A stretch of DNA of 64,000 nucleotides from G963691885 sp963691885. GTDB taxonomy: Bacteria > Pseudomonadota > Alphaproteobacteria > UBA8366 > Aestuariispiraceae. Location: positions 1,054,001-1,118,000 of the forward strand of contig OY829843.1 of assembly GCA_963691885.1 (NCBI GenBank), given 5' to 3'. Position numbers and translations under genes: made by a program. This document shows positions 34,143 through 44,795 of the stretch, piece after piece; the stretch's first letter is position 1; the number at the start of each line of letters is the position of its first letter. The notes under the pieces are model-generated. The model worked only from the letters and a program-made list of their open reading frames with translations, had not been told where the DNA came from and made no database searches.

Positions 34143-34811
34143 TTAAGATCCACCTCGAAGCGCGCGAATATTGGATGCATACTGATCCGGTCCACCGGTA
34201 AAAGTCGCCGTACCAGCAACCAGAACATCTGCGCCCGCCTCTATTGCGCGTTTGGCAGTTTCCGGATTGATGCCGCCGTCAACTTCCAGCGCGATATCCA
34301 AGCCTGCGGAATCGATCCGTTTGCGAATGGCTTCGATCTTCTTCAATTGACTGTCGATAAAGGACTGACCGCCAAATCCCGGATTGACCGTCATGACCAG
34401 GATCAGATCCACCATATCCATCAGGTAGTCGAGGGATTTCGCCGGTGTACCGGGGTTGAGCGAAACACCCGCCTTTTTCCCCAAGCCACGGATCGCCTGT
34501 AAACTGCGATGCACATGGGGGCCTGCTTCCGGATGGACCGTGATAATATCGGCGCCAGCATCGGCAAAGGCCTGGATATAAGGATCCACCGGCGAGATCA
34601 TCAGATGCACGTCAAACGTCTTTTCCGTATGCGGTCGCAGCGCTTTCACCACCGACGGACCAATTGTCAGGTTTGGCACAAAATGCCCGTCCATCACATC
34701 AATATGGATGAAGTCGGCACCCGACTCATCGATAGCCTTCACCTCTGCCCCCAAGGCCGCGAAGTCGGCGGATAGGATGCTCGGTGCGATGCGAACAGGT
34801 CTCATGCTCAT
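34143..34811 (-). CDS. rpe: Ribulose-phosphate 3-epimerase
   Basis: Interconverts ribulose 5-phosphate and xylulose 5-phosphate in the pentose phosphate or Calvin pathway. The 222-residue TIM barrel shows APSILSADFAALGAEV at the N-terminus, the metal-binding FIHIDVMDGHFVPNLTIGP near 34, LVMTVNPGFGGQSFI near 137 and LEVDGGINPETA near 175. Starts at 34811 and 34805 are both possible. It lies upstream of the heparinase-like gene on the same strand (54-base gap), so they may be co-transcribed. Confidence 0.96.
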   Translation of the reverse strand: MSMRPVRIAPSILSADFAALGAEVKAIDESGADFIHIDVMDGHFVPNLTIGPSVVKALRPHTEKTFDVHLMISPVDPYIQAFADAGADIITVHPEAGPHVHRSLQAIRGLGKKAGVSLNPGTPAKSLDYLMDMVDLILVMTVNPGFGGQSFIDSQLKKIEAIRKRIDSAGLDIALEVDGGINPETAKRAIEAGADVLVAGTATFTGGPDQYASNIRALRGGS

Positions 34812-35095
34812 AAAAAACTCACGGTTCCGGAAGAAACAGACCGCCCCGGACGGCCCGATTCCTACCTAGCCATTTGCACGACGAAGCGCAAGGGATCTGC
34901 CGCCCCGCGCGCCCTGTTTACGCCTTTGATCTCAGCGACGAACCAAGAAAGTACCTCAATCAACGAATCACCCTTTCCGGCAGCAGAAAAATCTGTGGTT
35001 CCGAATGAATTCCATTGCGCGGCGAACACGAGTGTGACAGGTGTGGATTATCCACCATACGTCCATTGCTGGACGGTTTACGGAAGGTCCTTGAG

Positions 35096-36400
35096 ATGAT
35101 TGAGGCGTTGAGATCCGCATGGCCCCTGTTCCTCGGTTTGGGCTTCATGATGTTGGGCAACGGCTTGCAAGGATCCCTGGTTGCAATCCGCGCGCAGTAT
35201 GAAGTTTTCGGCAATACAATTACCGGTGTGATCATGGCCGGGTATTTCGTCGGGTTCTTTCTCGGGTCCTTTATCGTCCCGAAAATGCTGGCCAGCGTCG
35301 GTCATGTCCGGGTGTTTGGCGCGGTGGCGTCGATCGCCTCGCTGGGTGTTCTGGTCTATCCGGTTTTCGTTGAACCAATAACCTGGTTCACCATGCGGGT
35401 GCTGACAGGCTTTGCCTATGCCGGTCTCTACATTGTGTGTGAAAGCTGGCTGAACGACCGCGCCACGAACGACAACCGTGGCCAGCTTCTCTCGATTTAC
35501 ATGATCATCTCTCTTCTCGGCATGGCCGGTGGTCAATTCCTGCTCAACCTTTACGACCCGTCAGAGTTTCAGCTGTTCACGGTTGTATCAGTGCTTGTCT
35601 CGGTCTCGGTCGTTCCTGTTTTGCTGACGGCATCCAAAGCACCCGATTTTGAAGAGCCGGAGATGATTGGCCCGGTAAAGATATATCGGGCGTCCCCACT
35701 GGGTGTAGTCGCAATCATCATGGTCGGCATGGCGGCAGGAACCTATATCGGAATGGGGCCCGCGTTCGTTTTACAGCTTGACCTGACGGTTGCCGATTCA
35801 TCGCTCTTCATGTCCGCCATCTTTATCGGCGGTCTTTTGATGACTTGGCCAATTGGTCGATTGTCCGACAAGTTTGATCGACGGACGGTTATGCTGGTGG
35901 TTGCCATTGCCGCTGCACTGGCAAGCGGGCTCGGTATGATTGCCGAGGAGTTTGGCCGCATTTCCCTGTTTCTGGTCGCAGGTCTTATGGGGGGATGTGC
36001 CATGCCGCTCTATTCCCTCGCGATCGCCCATACCAACGATCACCTGACCCCGAAACAAATGGTCGCCGCCAGCAGCACACTGGTTATGGCAAACGGTCTG
36101 GGGGCTATGATCGGTCCAAACATCGCCGGGTCGGGTATGGACGTGATAGGGCCCATTGCCTTCTTTGGCAGCCTGTTGGTCATTCACGTGCTTCTGGCAA
36201 TTTTCGTGATCTGGCGCATGGGCCAACGGCCTTCCCTGCCAGCAGAAGAGCAAGGCGACTTTGTCGCAATGTCCGTGCGGGCCGGTGTTCTGGCGGGTAC
36301 CCTCAATCCTGCCGCGGAACCCCTGCCCGAAGATGACGCCCCCGCAGAACAAGAAAACAAAAGGGCTGGCGACCCGGACGAAACCGAGAAACCAGCCTGA
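35096..36400 (+). CDS. MFS transporter (YcaD-like)
   Basis: A 434-residue membrane protein with about twelve transmembrane segments. Motif A is present as GRLSDKFDRRTVM in the middle loop, and YAGLYIVCESWLND near residue 107 is typical of the YcaD/UMF2 branch. The hydrophilic C-terminal tail (PEDDAPAEQENKRAGDPDETEKPA) is longer than usual. ATG 35096 with GGAAGG upstream is preferred to an earlier frame start at 35015. The substrate is unknown. A DksA-like gene follows after nine bases. Confidence 0.87.
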   Translation: MIEALRSAWPLFLGLGFMMLGNGLQGSLVAIRAQYEVFGNTITGVIMAGYFVGFFLGSFIVPKMLASVGHVRVFGAVASIASLGVLVYPVFVEPITWFTMRVLTGFAYAGLYIVCESWLNDRATNDNRGQLLSIYMIISLLGMAGGQFLLNLYDPSEFQLFTVVSVLVSVSVVPVLLTASKAPDFEEPEMIGPVKIYRASPLGVVAIIMVGMAAGTYIGMGPAFVLQLDLTVADSSLFMSAIFIGGLLMTWPIGRLSDKFDRRTVMLVVAIAAALASGLGMIAEEFGRISLFLVAGLMGGCAMPLYSLAIAHTNDHLTPKQMVAASSTLVMANGLGAMIGPNIAGSGMDVIGPIAFFGSLLVIHVLLAIFVIWRMGQRPSLPAEEQGDFVAMSVRAGVLAGTLNPAAEPLPEDDAPAEQENKRAGDPDETEKPA

Positions 36401-36409
36401 TAGCACCTC

Positions 36410-36769
36410 ATGTCTGACGAGTTGCACTACGACATTGACCCTTTTCGAGAACGGCTTGAAGACAGGCGCGCTGAACTGATTGCAATCCGCGCCAGCAGTC
36501 GCGAAGCACGCTCGGTGGTGGAACTGGATCAGCAATCTGTCGGGCGCCTTAGCCGGATGGATGCCTTGCAGGGTCAGGCAATGGCCCTTGAACAGGATCG
36601 ACGCAGGGAGGAAGAGCTGCAGCGGATCGACGCGGCCCTTGCCAGAATATCGGACGGGGATTACGGCTATTGTATCGCCTGCGACGAGGTGATCGCGCCG
36701 GCCCGTCTGAACCTTGACCCTGCGATACCCACCTGTGTTGATTGTGCCGGCAATCGGACCGACGCATAA
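36410..36769 (+). CDS. DksA/TraR-family zinc-finger protein
   Basis: A 119-residue protein with an N-terminal coiled-coil region (RERLEDRRAELIAIRASSREA) and a C-terminal Cys4-type zinc finger, DGDYGYCIACDEVIAPARLNLDPAIPTCVDCA. DksA-like proteins act in the RNA polymerase secondary channel. The tip residues of true DksA (DxxDxA) are not evident, so this may be a minor paralog. It starts nine bases after the MFS gene and ends 76 bases before another MFS gene. Confidence 0.88.
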   Translation: MSDELHYDIDPFRERLEDRRAELIAIRASSREARSVVELDQQSVGRLSRMDALQGQAMALEQDRRREEELQRIDAALARISDGDYGYCIACDEVIAPARLNLDPAIPTCVDCAGNRTDA

Positions 36770-36845
36770 GAACCAGACCGATTATCCGGTTGATATCCAT
36801 ATCGGTTGACTTACCGCCCTGACCTGCGGAGAAAGCACGACTGCC

Positions 36846-38132
36846 ATGAGGGATTACGCCACTTTTGTCTGGAGCAATCGGCAGCTTCTCGCCTTTGGCA
36901 TGGTCATGTGTTTCGCCTCCGGGTTTGGGCAAACCTTTTACATCTCTCTCTTTTCATCCGAGATCAAACTTGAATACGGGTTGAGCGATGGGGAGTTTGG
37001 CGCTGTATATTCCGCCGGCACCTTGATGAGCGCCGCCGTCCTGCTCTGGACCGGGCCATTGATCGACAGGCTCGATCTGCGCCTCTATGTCGTGATGATT
37101 TTCTCAGGCCTGGCAACGGCGGCAATCATCATGTGGGGATCAACCCATATCGCCGGCCTGTTCATGTGCATCTTCCTTCTGCGGCAATGCGGGCAGGGCC
37201 TGCCGGGCCACGCAGCCATGACCAGCATGGCGCGCTATTTTGAGCAGGGTCGGGGTAAGGCACTCAGCATTGCCGGTCTTGGATGGCCCTTGGGTGAGGC
37301 GGTGTTGCCTATCCTGACCGTAGCCATGGTTCTGGCGGTCGGATGGCGCGAAACCTGGCTGGCGATTGCGGGAAGCCTGCTTGTCGTGATCATTCCGGTC
37401 GTCCTGACCCTGCTGCGCGGTCATAGCAACCGTCACGCGGCCTATCTCAAGAACCTTGAACAGGAAGAACGTGAAGCAGAAGCTGCAGAATCCAAAAATG
37501 CCGGTTCCGGATCAGGTCCACAATTGTCCTGGAGGCGGGCCCAAGTCATACGCGATCCGCGCTTCTACCTCATCCTGCCAGGCCTCATGGGGCCATCCTT
37601 CATTTTTACCGGACTGTTCTTTCACCAGATCCTTATCATGTTGGAAATTCAGGGCTGGTCGCGCCCCCTGCTCGCATCCTCCTACACACTGTTCGCGGTC
37701 ATGACCGTTGTCGCGTCGCTGATCACCGGCATTCTGGTTGATCGCGCTGGCGCGGTTCGGCTGCTGCCCTGGTTCCTGATACCGCAAATTCTGGCCATCC
37801 TGATTTTGCTTTCCGGAAACGAGCCATGGCTGATCTGGCTCTATATGGGCACCACCGGCATCAGTGTAGGCGTAACCCATACTTTGATCGCCGCGCTTTG
37901 GCCCGAACTCTATGGACGGCGGTATCTGGGTTCGATCCGGTCCTTGACCATTGCCATCTCTGTCTTCTTTAGCGCCGCCTCACCCGTGCTGCTTGGATAT
38001 CTTTTCGATTTCGGGGCCGGCCTGACATCGATCGGGTTTGGCCTGATTGCATACGCGGCGATCGGTGCCGGGCTTTGCACCATTGCGTCCCGCATGCCTG
38101 CAAGACACCCCCCAATTTCCACCAACACCTGA
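36846..38132 (+). CDS. MFS transporter
   Basis: A 428-residue protein with twelve predicted membrane segments and a central hydrophilic loop (KNLEQEEREAEAAESKNAGSG) between the two six-helix halves. Segments such as GLPGHAAMTSMARYFEQGRGKALSIAGLGWPLGEA resemble the monocarboxylate/oxalate-type MFS branch. ATG 36846 follows GGAG at 36829. The substrate is unknown. Confidence 0.87.
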   Translation: MRDYATFVWSNRQLLAFGMVMCFASGFGQTFYISLFSSEIKLEYGLSDGEFGAVYSAGTLMSAAVLLWTGPLIDRLDLRLYVVMIFSGLATAAIIMWGSTHIAGLFMCIFLLRQCGQGLPGHAAMTSMARYFEQGRGKALSIAGLGWPLGEAVLPILTVAMVLAVGWRETWLAIAGSLLVVIIPVVLTLLRGHSNRHAAYLKNLEQEEREAEAAESKNAGSGSGPQLSWRRAQVIRDPRFYLILPGLMGPSFIFTGLFFHQILIMLEIQGWSRPLLASSYTLFAVMTVVASLITGILVDRAGAVRLLPWFLIPQILAILILLSGNEPWLIWLYMGTTGISVGVTHTLIAALWPELYGRRYLGSIRSLTIAISVFFSAASPVLLGYLFDFGAGLTSIGFGLIAYAAIGAGLCTIASRMPARHPPISTNT

Positions 38133-38227
38133 AATCAAATTCCCCGCTCCCCTTTCCAAGGCGGCCTTCACGCGCAATATTCCCTGCCATAAATTTAGAT
38201 ACGCAAGTGCGATCAGGAGATTTTGAG

Positions 38228-38650
38228 ATGGCATATTGGTTAATGAAATCCGAACCGGGAACCTGGTCCTGGGATGACCAGGTCAAGCGGGGTGCAAAAG
38301 GCGAACACTGGGACGGTGTGCGGAACTACCAGGCCTCAAACAATATGAAAGCGATGAAAATCGGGGATCGCGCTTTCTTTTACCATTCCGTCAATGAGAA
38401 ACAGATCGTCGGCATCGTTGAGGTGATAAAGGAGTATTACCCCGACCATACGGATCCTAAGGGGCGTTTCGGCATGGTGGATGTCATGGCCGTCCGTCCA
38501 TTTATACGTCCTGTCACGCTGGCGGAAATCAAAGCGGAACCAGCCTTGTCGGAACTCTCATTGGTGCGACAGTCGCGCCTTTCGGTAACCGCGATTGAGC
38601 CGGACCAATGGGCCATGATCTGTCGAATGGGTGAGACCGAGCCGGAATAA
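38228..38650 (+). CDS. EVE-domain protein
   Basis: A 140-residue protein that matches the EVE (PUA-like) fold over its length: YWLMKSEPGTWSWDDQ at the start, WDGVRNYQASNNMKAMKIGDRAFFYHS and GIVEVIKEYYPD in the middle, and RQSRLSVTAI towards the end. EVE proteins are thought to bind modified bases in DNA or RNA. ATG 38228 follows AGGAG. A longer frame upstream lacks family similarity. The gene is monocistronic by spacing. Confidence 0.93.
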   Translation: MAYWLMKSEPGTWSWDDQVKRGAKGEHWDGVRNYQASNNMKAMKIGDRAFFYHSVNEKQIVGIVEVIKEYYPDHTDPKGRFGMVDVMAVRPFIRPVTLAEIKAEPALSELSLVRQSRLSVTAIEPDQWAMICRMGETEPE

Positions 38651-38811
38651 TCCATTCTTGGAAAAGGTCTTATTCCCGCCCCCTCACCAGCATGTGAACC
38701 AAAATGTCGCAGGAGGTACTTGCTCGATAATTTCATGAAATTAGGTTGATCGCATACGCCATGAGGCGGTTTCAAAACTGTATCAGGGACACTGTCCCGG
38801 AAAGAATGAAA

Positions 38812-39381
38812 ATGACCGATCAAGCTATTCTCTATCCCCGTCAAGCCGTGCCTGCACTGGACCTGCCGCTCGTTGGCGGCGGCCAGTTCAACCTTGCGGA
38901 TGAAAGCCCCGAAAACTTCACCATGGTGGTATTCTATCGCGGTCTGCATTGCCCGATTTGTTCCATGTATCTGGGCGATCTCAAGCGCAAACTGTCTCTG
39001 TTCGCAGAACGCGGCGTCACCGTCATTGTCGCCAGCACTGATACGCAAGAACGCGCTGAAGAAGCATTTGAGAAATGGGACCTGGAAGGCCTTCGCCTCG
39101 CTTATGGTCTCAGCCTGGATGACGCGCGGAAATGGGGCCTCTTTATCTCGACCAGCCGCGGCAAGACATCAACCGGTGTGATGGAGCCTGACCTGTTTGC
39201 CGAACCAGCCCTCTATCTGGTTCGTCCAAATGGCGAGCTCTATTTCGGCACGGTTCAGACAATGCCCTTTGCGCGCCCGTCATTTGGCGACATCCTGAAG
39301 GCGCTCGATTTTGTCATTCCGAACAATTACCCAGGGCGGGGAGAGGTCATTGACCACAAAGCAGCAACCGCCGCCGAGTAA
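38812..39381 (+). CDS. Peroxiredoxin-like (AhpC/TSA fold) protein
   Basis: A 189-residue thioredoxin-fold protein with FYRGLHCPICSMYLGDL near residue 42, where the CPIC motif occupies the peroxiredoxin active site, followed by VTVIVASTDTQERAEEAF and a C-terminal FARPSFGDILKAL. It probably reduces peroxides or disulfides in the cytosol. ATG 38812 is chosen because GGAAAG lies about seven bases upstream; ATG 38806 is too close to it. Confidence 0.82.
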   Translation: MTDQAILYPRQAVPALDLPLVGGGQFNLADESPENFTMVVFYRGLHCPICSMYLGDLKRKLSLFAERGVTVIVASTDTQERAEEAFEKWDLEGLRLAYGLSLDDARKWGLFISTSRGKTSTGVMEPDLFAEPALYLVRPNGELYFGTVQTMPFARPSFGDILKALDFVIPNNYPGRGEVIDHKAATAAE

Positions 39382-39434
39382 TTTTCGAATTTGCCAGGTC
39401 CGGCCCCGTCCGGACTGAAACCTCGATGCAAGAT

Positions 39435-39467
39435 CCGCCCGGCCCATCCCTCCAGATGGCCGGGCGG
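39435..39467 (+). terminator. GC-rich hairpin after the peroxiredoxin-like gene
   Basis: CCGCCCGGC and GCCGGGCGG pair, extended inward by CATC/GATG with one bulged C, around CCTCCA. Only a weak T-rich tail follows (CGTCGTTT). It is likely a terminator for the gene ending at 39381. Confidence 0.5.
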
Positions 39468-39637
39468 CGTCGTTTACAGCGGCCGACTGACACAGGTCAA
39501 ATATTGACAGAACTACGCATTCAAGCCCGCTAACGATTGAATCCATCCTTCTTTTTCAGCATGATGCGGCCAACAATGAGGGGCGATCACCCATAAAACA
39601 GCGGTCGCTTTCCACGCTCGCAGGAGGGAGAGGTTCA

Positions 39638-41584
<1,947 letters not shown>

Positions 41585-41612
41585 CCGTTTTCCAACTGAA
41601 GTATACTGACAA

Positions 41613-41645
41613 GGCCGGCGGGGTTTCCCGTCGGCCTTTGATTTT
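41613..41645 (+). terminator. Rho-independent terminator after acs
   Basis: GGCCGGCGGG and CCCGTCGGCC form a 10-bp stem with one G.U pair and a GTTT loop, followed by TTTGATTTT. It lies 29 bases after the acs stop. Confidence 0.82.
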
Positions 41646-41651
41646 GGGGGC

Positions 41652-41684
41652 TTGAATATCTGTATAATAAAACATATATGTTTT
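41652..41684 (+). promoter_or_regulatory. Putative promoter overlapped by a 16-bp perfect palindrome
   Basis: AAAACATATATGTTTT (41669-41684) is a perfect palindrome 20-33 bases upstream of the rhodanese start codons. A -35-like TTGAAT (41652-41657) spaced 17 bases from TATATG (41675-41680) would place the -10 inside the palindrome. A second possible -10, TATAAT (41663-41668), abuts it. The arrangement suggests a repressor site. ArsR-type sulfide sensors control similar genes in other alphaproteobacteria, but the binder here is unknown. Confidence 0.5.
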
Positions 41685-41716
41685 TGTGAATATGTTAGTG
41701 ACGAATGGAGAATCCG

Positions 41717-42280
41717 GTGCCCCAAACAGAGCCAACAAAACTGTCTGCAGAACAAGCAAACACGCTGCTGAAGGAACGCGGAGCCATTCTGGTCGATATC
41801 CGGGAAACAGACGAGGTCGCTAGAACCAGCGTTGATGGCGCACACCACCACCCGATGAGCCAAATTGGCCCTGAAATTCTCGCACAGTTTAAAGATCGCG
41901 ATGTTATTCTCCTCTGCGCCAGCGGCGCGAGGGCAACACAATTTGCCTCACATGCAGGTGACCATCACGACCGTATCTTCGTTGTCGAGGGTGGATTGGC
42001 CGCATGGGCAAAGGCCGGGAACCCTGTTCAAACAAATACAAAAGCCCCGTTGCCGATCATGCGACAGGTTCAAATCACAGCCGGAAGTTTGGTATTCCTG
42101 GGGACCGTACTCGGTTTCTTCGTTCATCCGGGATTTTACGGGCTGAGCGCCTTTGTGGGGGCGGGTCTTGTATTTGCCGGTGTTTCCGGAACCTGCGGTA
42201 TGGCAACCGTCTTGGGAATGATGCCCTGGAACAAGATGGCTCAGTCTGGAACAAGTCCGGTAGAGCCAAAAGCGGCCTGA
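41717..42280 (+). CDS. Rhodanese with C-terminal membrane domain (YgaP-like, DUF2892)
   Basis: A sulfurtransferase domain (about 5-100) with ILVDIRETDEVARTSVDGA and the active loop LCASGARATQFA (Cys nucleophile) is followed by two membrane segments, ITAGSLVFLGTVLGFFV and GLSAFVGAGLVFAGVSGTCGMATVLGMMPWN. The latter is the DUF2892 signature. This is the domain order of YgaP. It should handle sulfane sulfur at the inner membrane. GTG 41717 (187 residues) has GGAG six bases upstream; ATG 41705 in the same frame is possible but lacks a ribosome site. The palindrome upstream suggests repression. Confidence 0.88.
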   Translation: MPQTEPTKLSAEQANTLLKERGAILVDIRETDEVARTSVDGAHHHPMSQIGPEILAQFKDRDVILLCASGARATQFASHAGDHHDRIFVVEGGLAAWAKAGNPVQTNTKAPLPIMRQVQITAGSLVFLGTVLGFFVHPGFYGLSAFVGAGLVFAGVSGTCGMATVLGMMPWNKMAQSGTSPVEPKAA

Positions 42281-42445
42281 TAATTCAATAATTTCCGGAA
42301 AATCCACTGTGGCCAGAGCCCAAATCCAGTGTATAAGAGGTTATTGATGAACTAACGTATCCTGATACGCTGAGCCATCAAAACCGGGTTTGAGGTATTC
42401 TTTAAGATATCGCGCCCCAAATAATGAAGCGTTAGGGAGGGTGTC

Positions 42446-42745
42446 ATGTCTGAAACAGACCTGGATCGTAATCAGATCAAAAAAGAAGTCGAAGAACTAA
42501 GCCGCGAGATTGATCGTGTCGGCAACTTTGCTATGAACATCGACAAGATTGCCAAGCAGACCAATCTTCTGGCGCTGAACGCCACGATTGAGGCCGCCCG
42601 GGCGGGGGATGCCGGTAAAGGCTTTGCCGTTGTGGCCGGTGAGGTGAAAACGCTTTCCAGCGAAACCGCGCGGGCAACGCAGGAAATTTCCGAAGTTGTG
42701 GACGGTTTGCGCAACCGGATTGAGCGTCTGAACGCCCGTTTCTAA
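42446..42745 (+). CDS. Free-standing chemoreceptor hairpin-tip protein
   Basis: Only 99 residues long, it consists of the MCP signalling tip: NLLALNATIEAARAGDAGKGFAVVA (about 40-64), flanked by about 35 residues of helix each side (KEVEELSREIDRVGNFAMNI and TARATQEISEVVDGLRNRIERL). There is no membrane segment, sensor domain, HAMP domain or methylation helix. The tip residues that contact CheA/CheW are present. ATG 42446 follows GGGAGGG, a strong ribosome site, so it is not a random fragment. It may cap or disturb receptor arrays, or form its own small coiled coil. No other chemotaxis gene lies in the window. Confidence 0.82.
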   Translation: MSETDLDRNQIKKEVEELSREIDRVGNFAMNIDKIAKQTNLLALNATIEAARAGDAGKGFAVVAGEVKTLSSETARATQEISEVVDGLRNRIERLNARF

Positions 42746-42890
42746 TTAACATCCAAATCCCATTTCGGGGTTTTCCGGAAAAACTCCCTTTCATCGTGAA
42801 CGGGAAAAACCGCCTCATTGCTGCTGAAGGCTGTGCAGAAATGCGTTATAGCCAACTGCATTTTATACTCTATTCAGAAACGGTAATTCG

Positions 42891-44135
42891 ATGAGCGATA
42901 CCCAATCCATGCCTCAGGGCACCGGTTCATCCTGGAAAACACCCCTGATCATCATCACGGCAGGGTGCCTGATTGCGATGTTCGGATTCGGGCTGCGATC
43001 AAGTTTTGGTCTTTTCCTGGGGCCCATGACCGAAGCGCGAGAGTGGGATCTTCAGGTCATCTCTCTATCCTTCGCCATTCAGAACCTGCTTTGGGGCCTC
43101 ACGGTGCCTGTCGCCGGTATTCTGGCCGACAAATTCGGGGCGGCACGGGTGATTGCCGTTGGCGCGCTGGCCTATGGCGCGGGCATTTGGGGCACTGAAA
43201 GCGCGACCACGCCACTGCTCATGCATCTGTTTTTCGGTATTGTGACCGGGGTCGGCGTGGGCCTGACCGCGTTTTCCCTGGCAATGGCGGCCATGGCAAA
43301 AATTGTCTCGCCAGAGAAACGCTCCCTCATTCTTGGTCTTGGCACTGCGGCGGGTTCCGCGGGTCAGGTGATCTTCACACCGCTCGGCAACATCCTGATA
43401 ATGGAGCTGGGCTGGAGCACGGCACTCTTTATCCTGAGCGGCATTGCCATGCTGATCGTTCCGCTTGCGCTCGTCCTGCCGCATACCAAGCCTGGTGAGA
43501 TTAAGGACACTTCGGCGAACCTGACGCTCGGCACAGCGCTAAATGAGGCGGCCAGCCATCGCGGTTATCTTCTGCTGATGCTCGGCTTCTTCGTCTGCGG
43601 TTTCCATGTTGCCTTTATCGGGTTCCATTTCCCCCGCTATATGGAGGATCTGGGACTGAGGGTGTCTGTCGGTGCCACCGCCCTCTCCCTGATCGGACTT
43701 GCCAATATCGCAGGATCCTTCATGAGCGGTTATGTCGGTCAGAGATGGAGCAAGAAATACGGTCTCGCCATTATCTACGGTCTGCGTGCCGTGACAATTA
43801 CCGGGCTACTGCTGGTCGATAAGACAGCCACCGTGATTTACATATTTGCAATCATCATGGGGTTGCTCTGGCTGTCCACTATACCACTGACAACAGGATT
43901 GGTCGCGCAAATCTTCGGTGTGCGATACATGGCAACGCTTTTCGGGATCGTGTTCGTGTCGCACCAACTCGGCAGTTTCGCCGGTGTCTATCTGGGCGGA
44001 TATCTACACGATCTCTATGGCACGTATGATGCCGTCTGGTGGGCAGGCGTTGTCCTGGGTCTGGTCGCGATGGTCCTTCACATCCCGATCAACGAAAAAC
44101 CGATCGAACGGACAAGCCCCGCACCGGCGGAATAA
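42891..44135 (+). CDS. MFS transporter (monocarboxylate/oxalate-formate-like)
   Basis: A 414-residue, twelve-helix transporter. The N-terminal half contains FGLRSSFGLFLGPMTEAREWDLQVISLSFAIQNLLWGL and the motif A-like GILADKFGAARVI. The C-terminal half contains GQRWSKKYGLAIIYGLR and FGVRYMATLFGIVFVSHQLGSFAGVYLGG, typical of the MCT/OFA branch. ATG 42891 was chosen. The substrate is unknown, probably a small organic acid. It is convergent with the GST gene. Confidence 0.88.
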   Translation: MSDTQSMPQGTGSSWKTPLIIITAGCLIAMFGFGLRSSFGLFLGPMTEAREWDLQVISLSFAIQNLLWGLTVPVAGILADKFGAARVIAVGALAYGAGIWGTESATTPLLMHLFFGIVTGVGVGLTAFSLAMAAMAKIVSPEKRSLILGLGTAAGSAGQVIFTPLGNILIMELGWSTALFILSGIAMLIVPLALVLPHTKPGEIKDTSANLTLGTALNEAASHRGYLLLMLGFFVCGFHVAFIGFHFPRYMEDLGLRVSVGATALSLIGLANIAGSFMSGYVGQRWSKKYGLAIIYGLRAVTITGLLLVDKTATVIYIFAIIMGLLWLSTIPLTTGLVAQIFGVRYMATLFGIVFVSHQLGSFAGVYLGGYLHDLYGTYDAVWWAGVVLGLVAMVLHIPINEKPIERTSPAPAE

Positions 44136-44142
44136 ATCCGCC

Positions 44143-44763
44143 TCAGGTCAGGGGCAGCATGACATGGGTCTGATAGGCAGGCCTTGAGGACAGCCTTTCA
44201 TACCATGCCTCCAGGTTCGGCATGGACGGCCTGTCCGGCACCAGGTTCATGAACCGATAGGCCATGGATCCGACTGAGATATCCCCGATGGTCAGATGAT
44301 CACCGAGCACAAAGTCGCGTCCTTCCAGCCAATCATCCAGATAGCCGTATAGGGTTGCGGCCTCGGCAGAGGCCTTTTCGATGGCCGCCATGTCACGCTC
44401 TGCTTCAGGTATCCGCACCAGCCCCCAGAAAACAATGGTCATCGGCCCCATCAGTGTCGTCTTCTTCCAATCCATCCACATATCGCCATGGGCACGCTCA
44501 ACCGGATCTTCCGGCCAAAGAGAACCTGCCGCATATTTCGCACTCAGATAACGGACGATCGCGTTTGATTCCCAAAGTGTCAGGTCACCGTCCTGCAAGG
44601 TGGGGACCCGACTGTTCGGGTTCATCGCCTTGTATTCGGGTGTGTCGACATAGCCGAAGGCACCACCAACATCGCGTCGATCCACCTCCAGCCCGATTTC
44701 AGCGGACACCCACATTGTTTCCTGAACATTGACGGAGTTTGCCCGTCCCCAGATGGTGATCAT
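44143..44763 (-). CDS. Glutathione S-transferase family protein
   Basis: A 206-residue GST with a thioredoxin-like N-domain (MITIWGRANSVNVQETMW; the cis-Pro and glutathione site NSRVPTLQDGDLTLWESNAIVRYL near 49) and an all-helical C-domain ending in the family capping region (LTIGDISVGSMAYRF). The catalytic residue is probably the Ser/Asn near residue 10. ATG 44763 is chosen because the longer frame adds residues unlike GST. It sits downstream of the methyltransferase gene on the same strand with a 32-base gap. Confidence 0.9.
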   Translation of the reverse strand: MITIWGRANSVNVQETMWVSAEIGLEVDRRDVGGAFGYVDTPEYKAMNPNSRVPTLQDGDLTLWESNAIVRYLSAKYAAGSLWPEDPVERAHGDMWMDWKKTTLMGPMTIVFWGLVRIPEAERDMAAIEKASAEAATLYGYLDDWLEGRDFVLGDHLTIGDISVGSMAYRFMNLVPDRPSMPNLEAWYERLSSRPAYQTHVMLPLT

Positions 44764-44795
44764 GACTGTAGGATCCTTACCTTCGATATTTCGCT

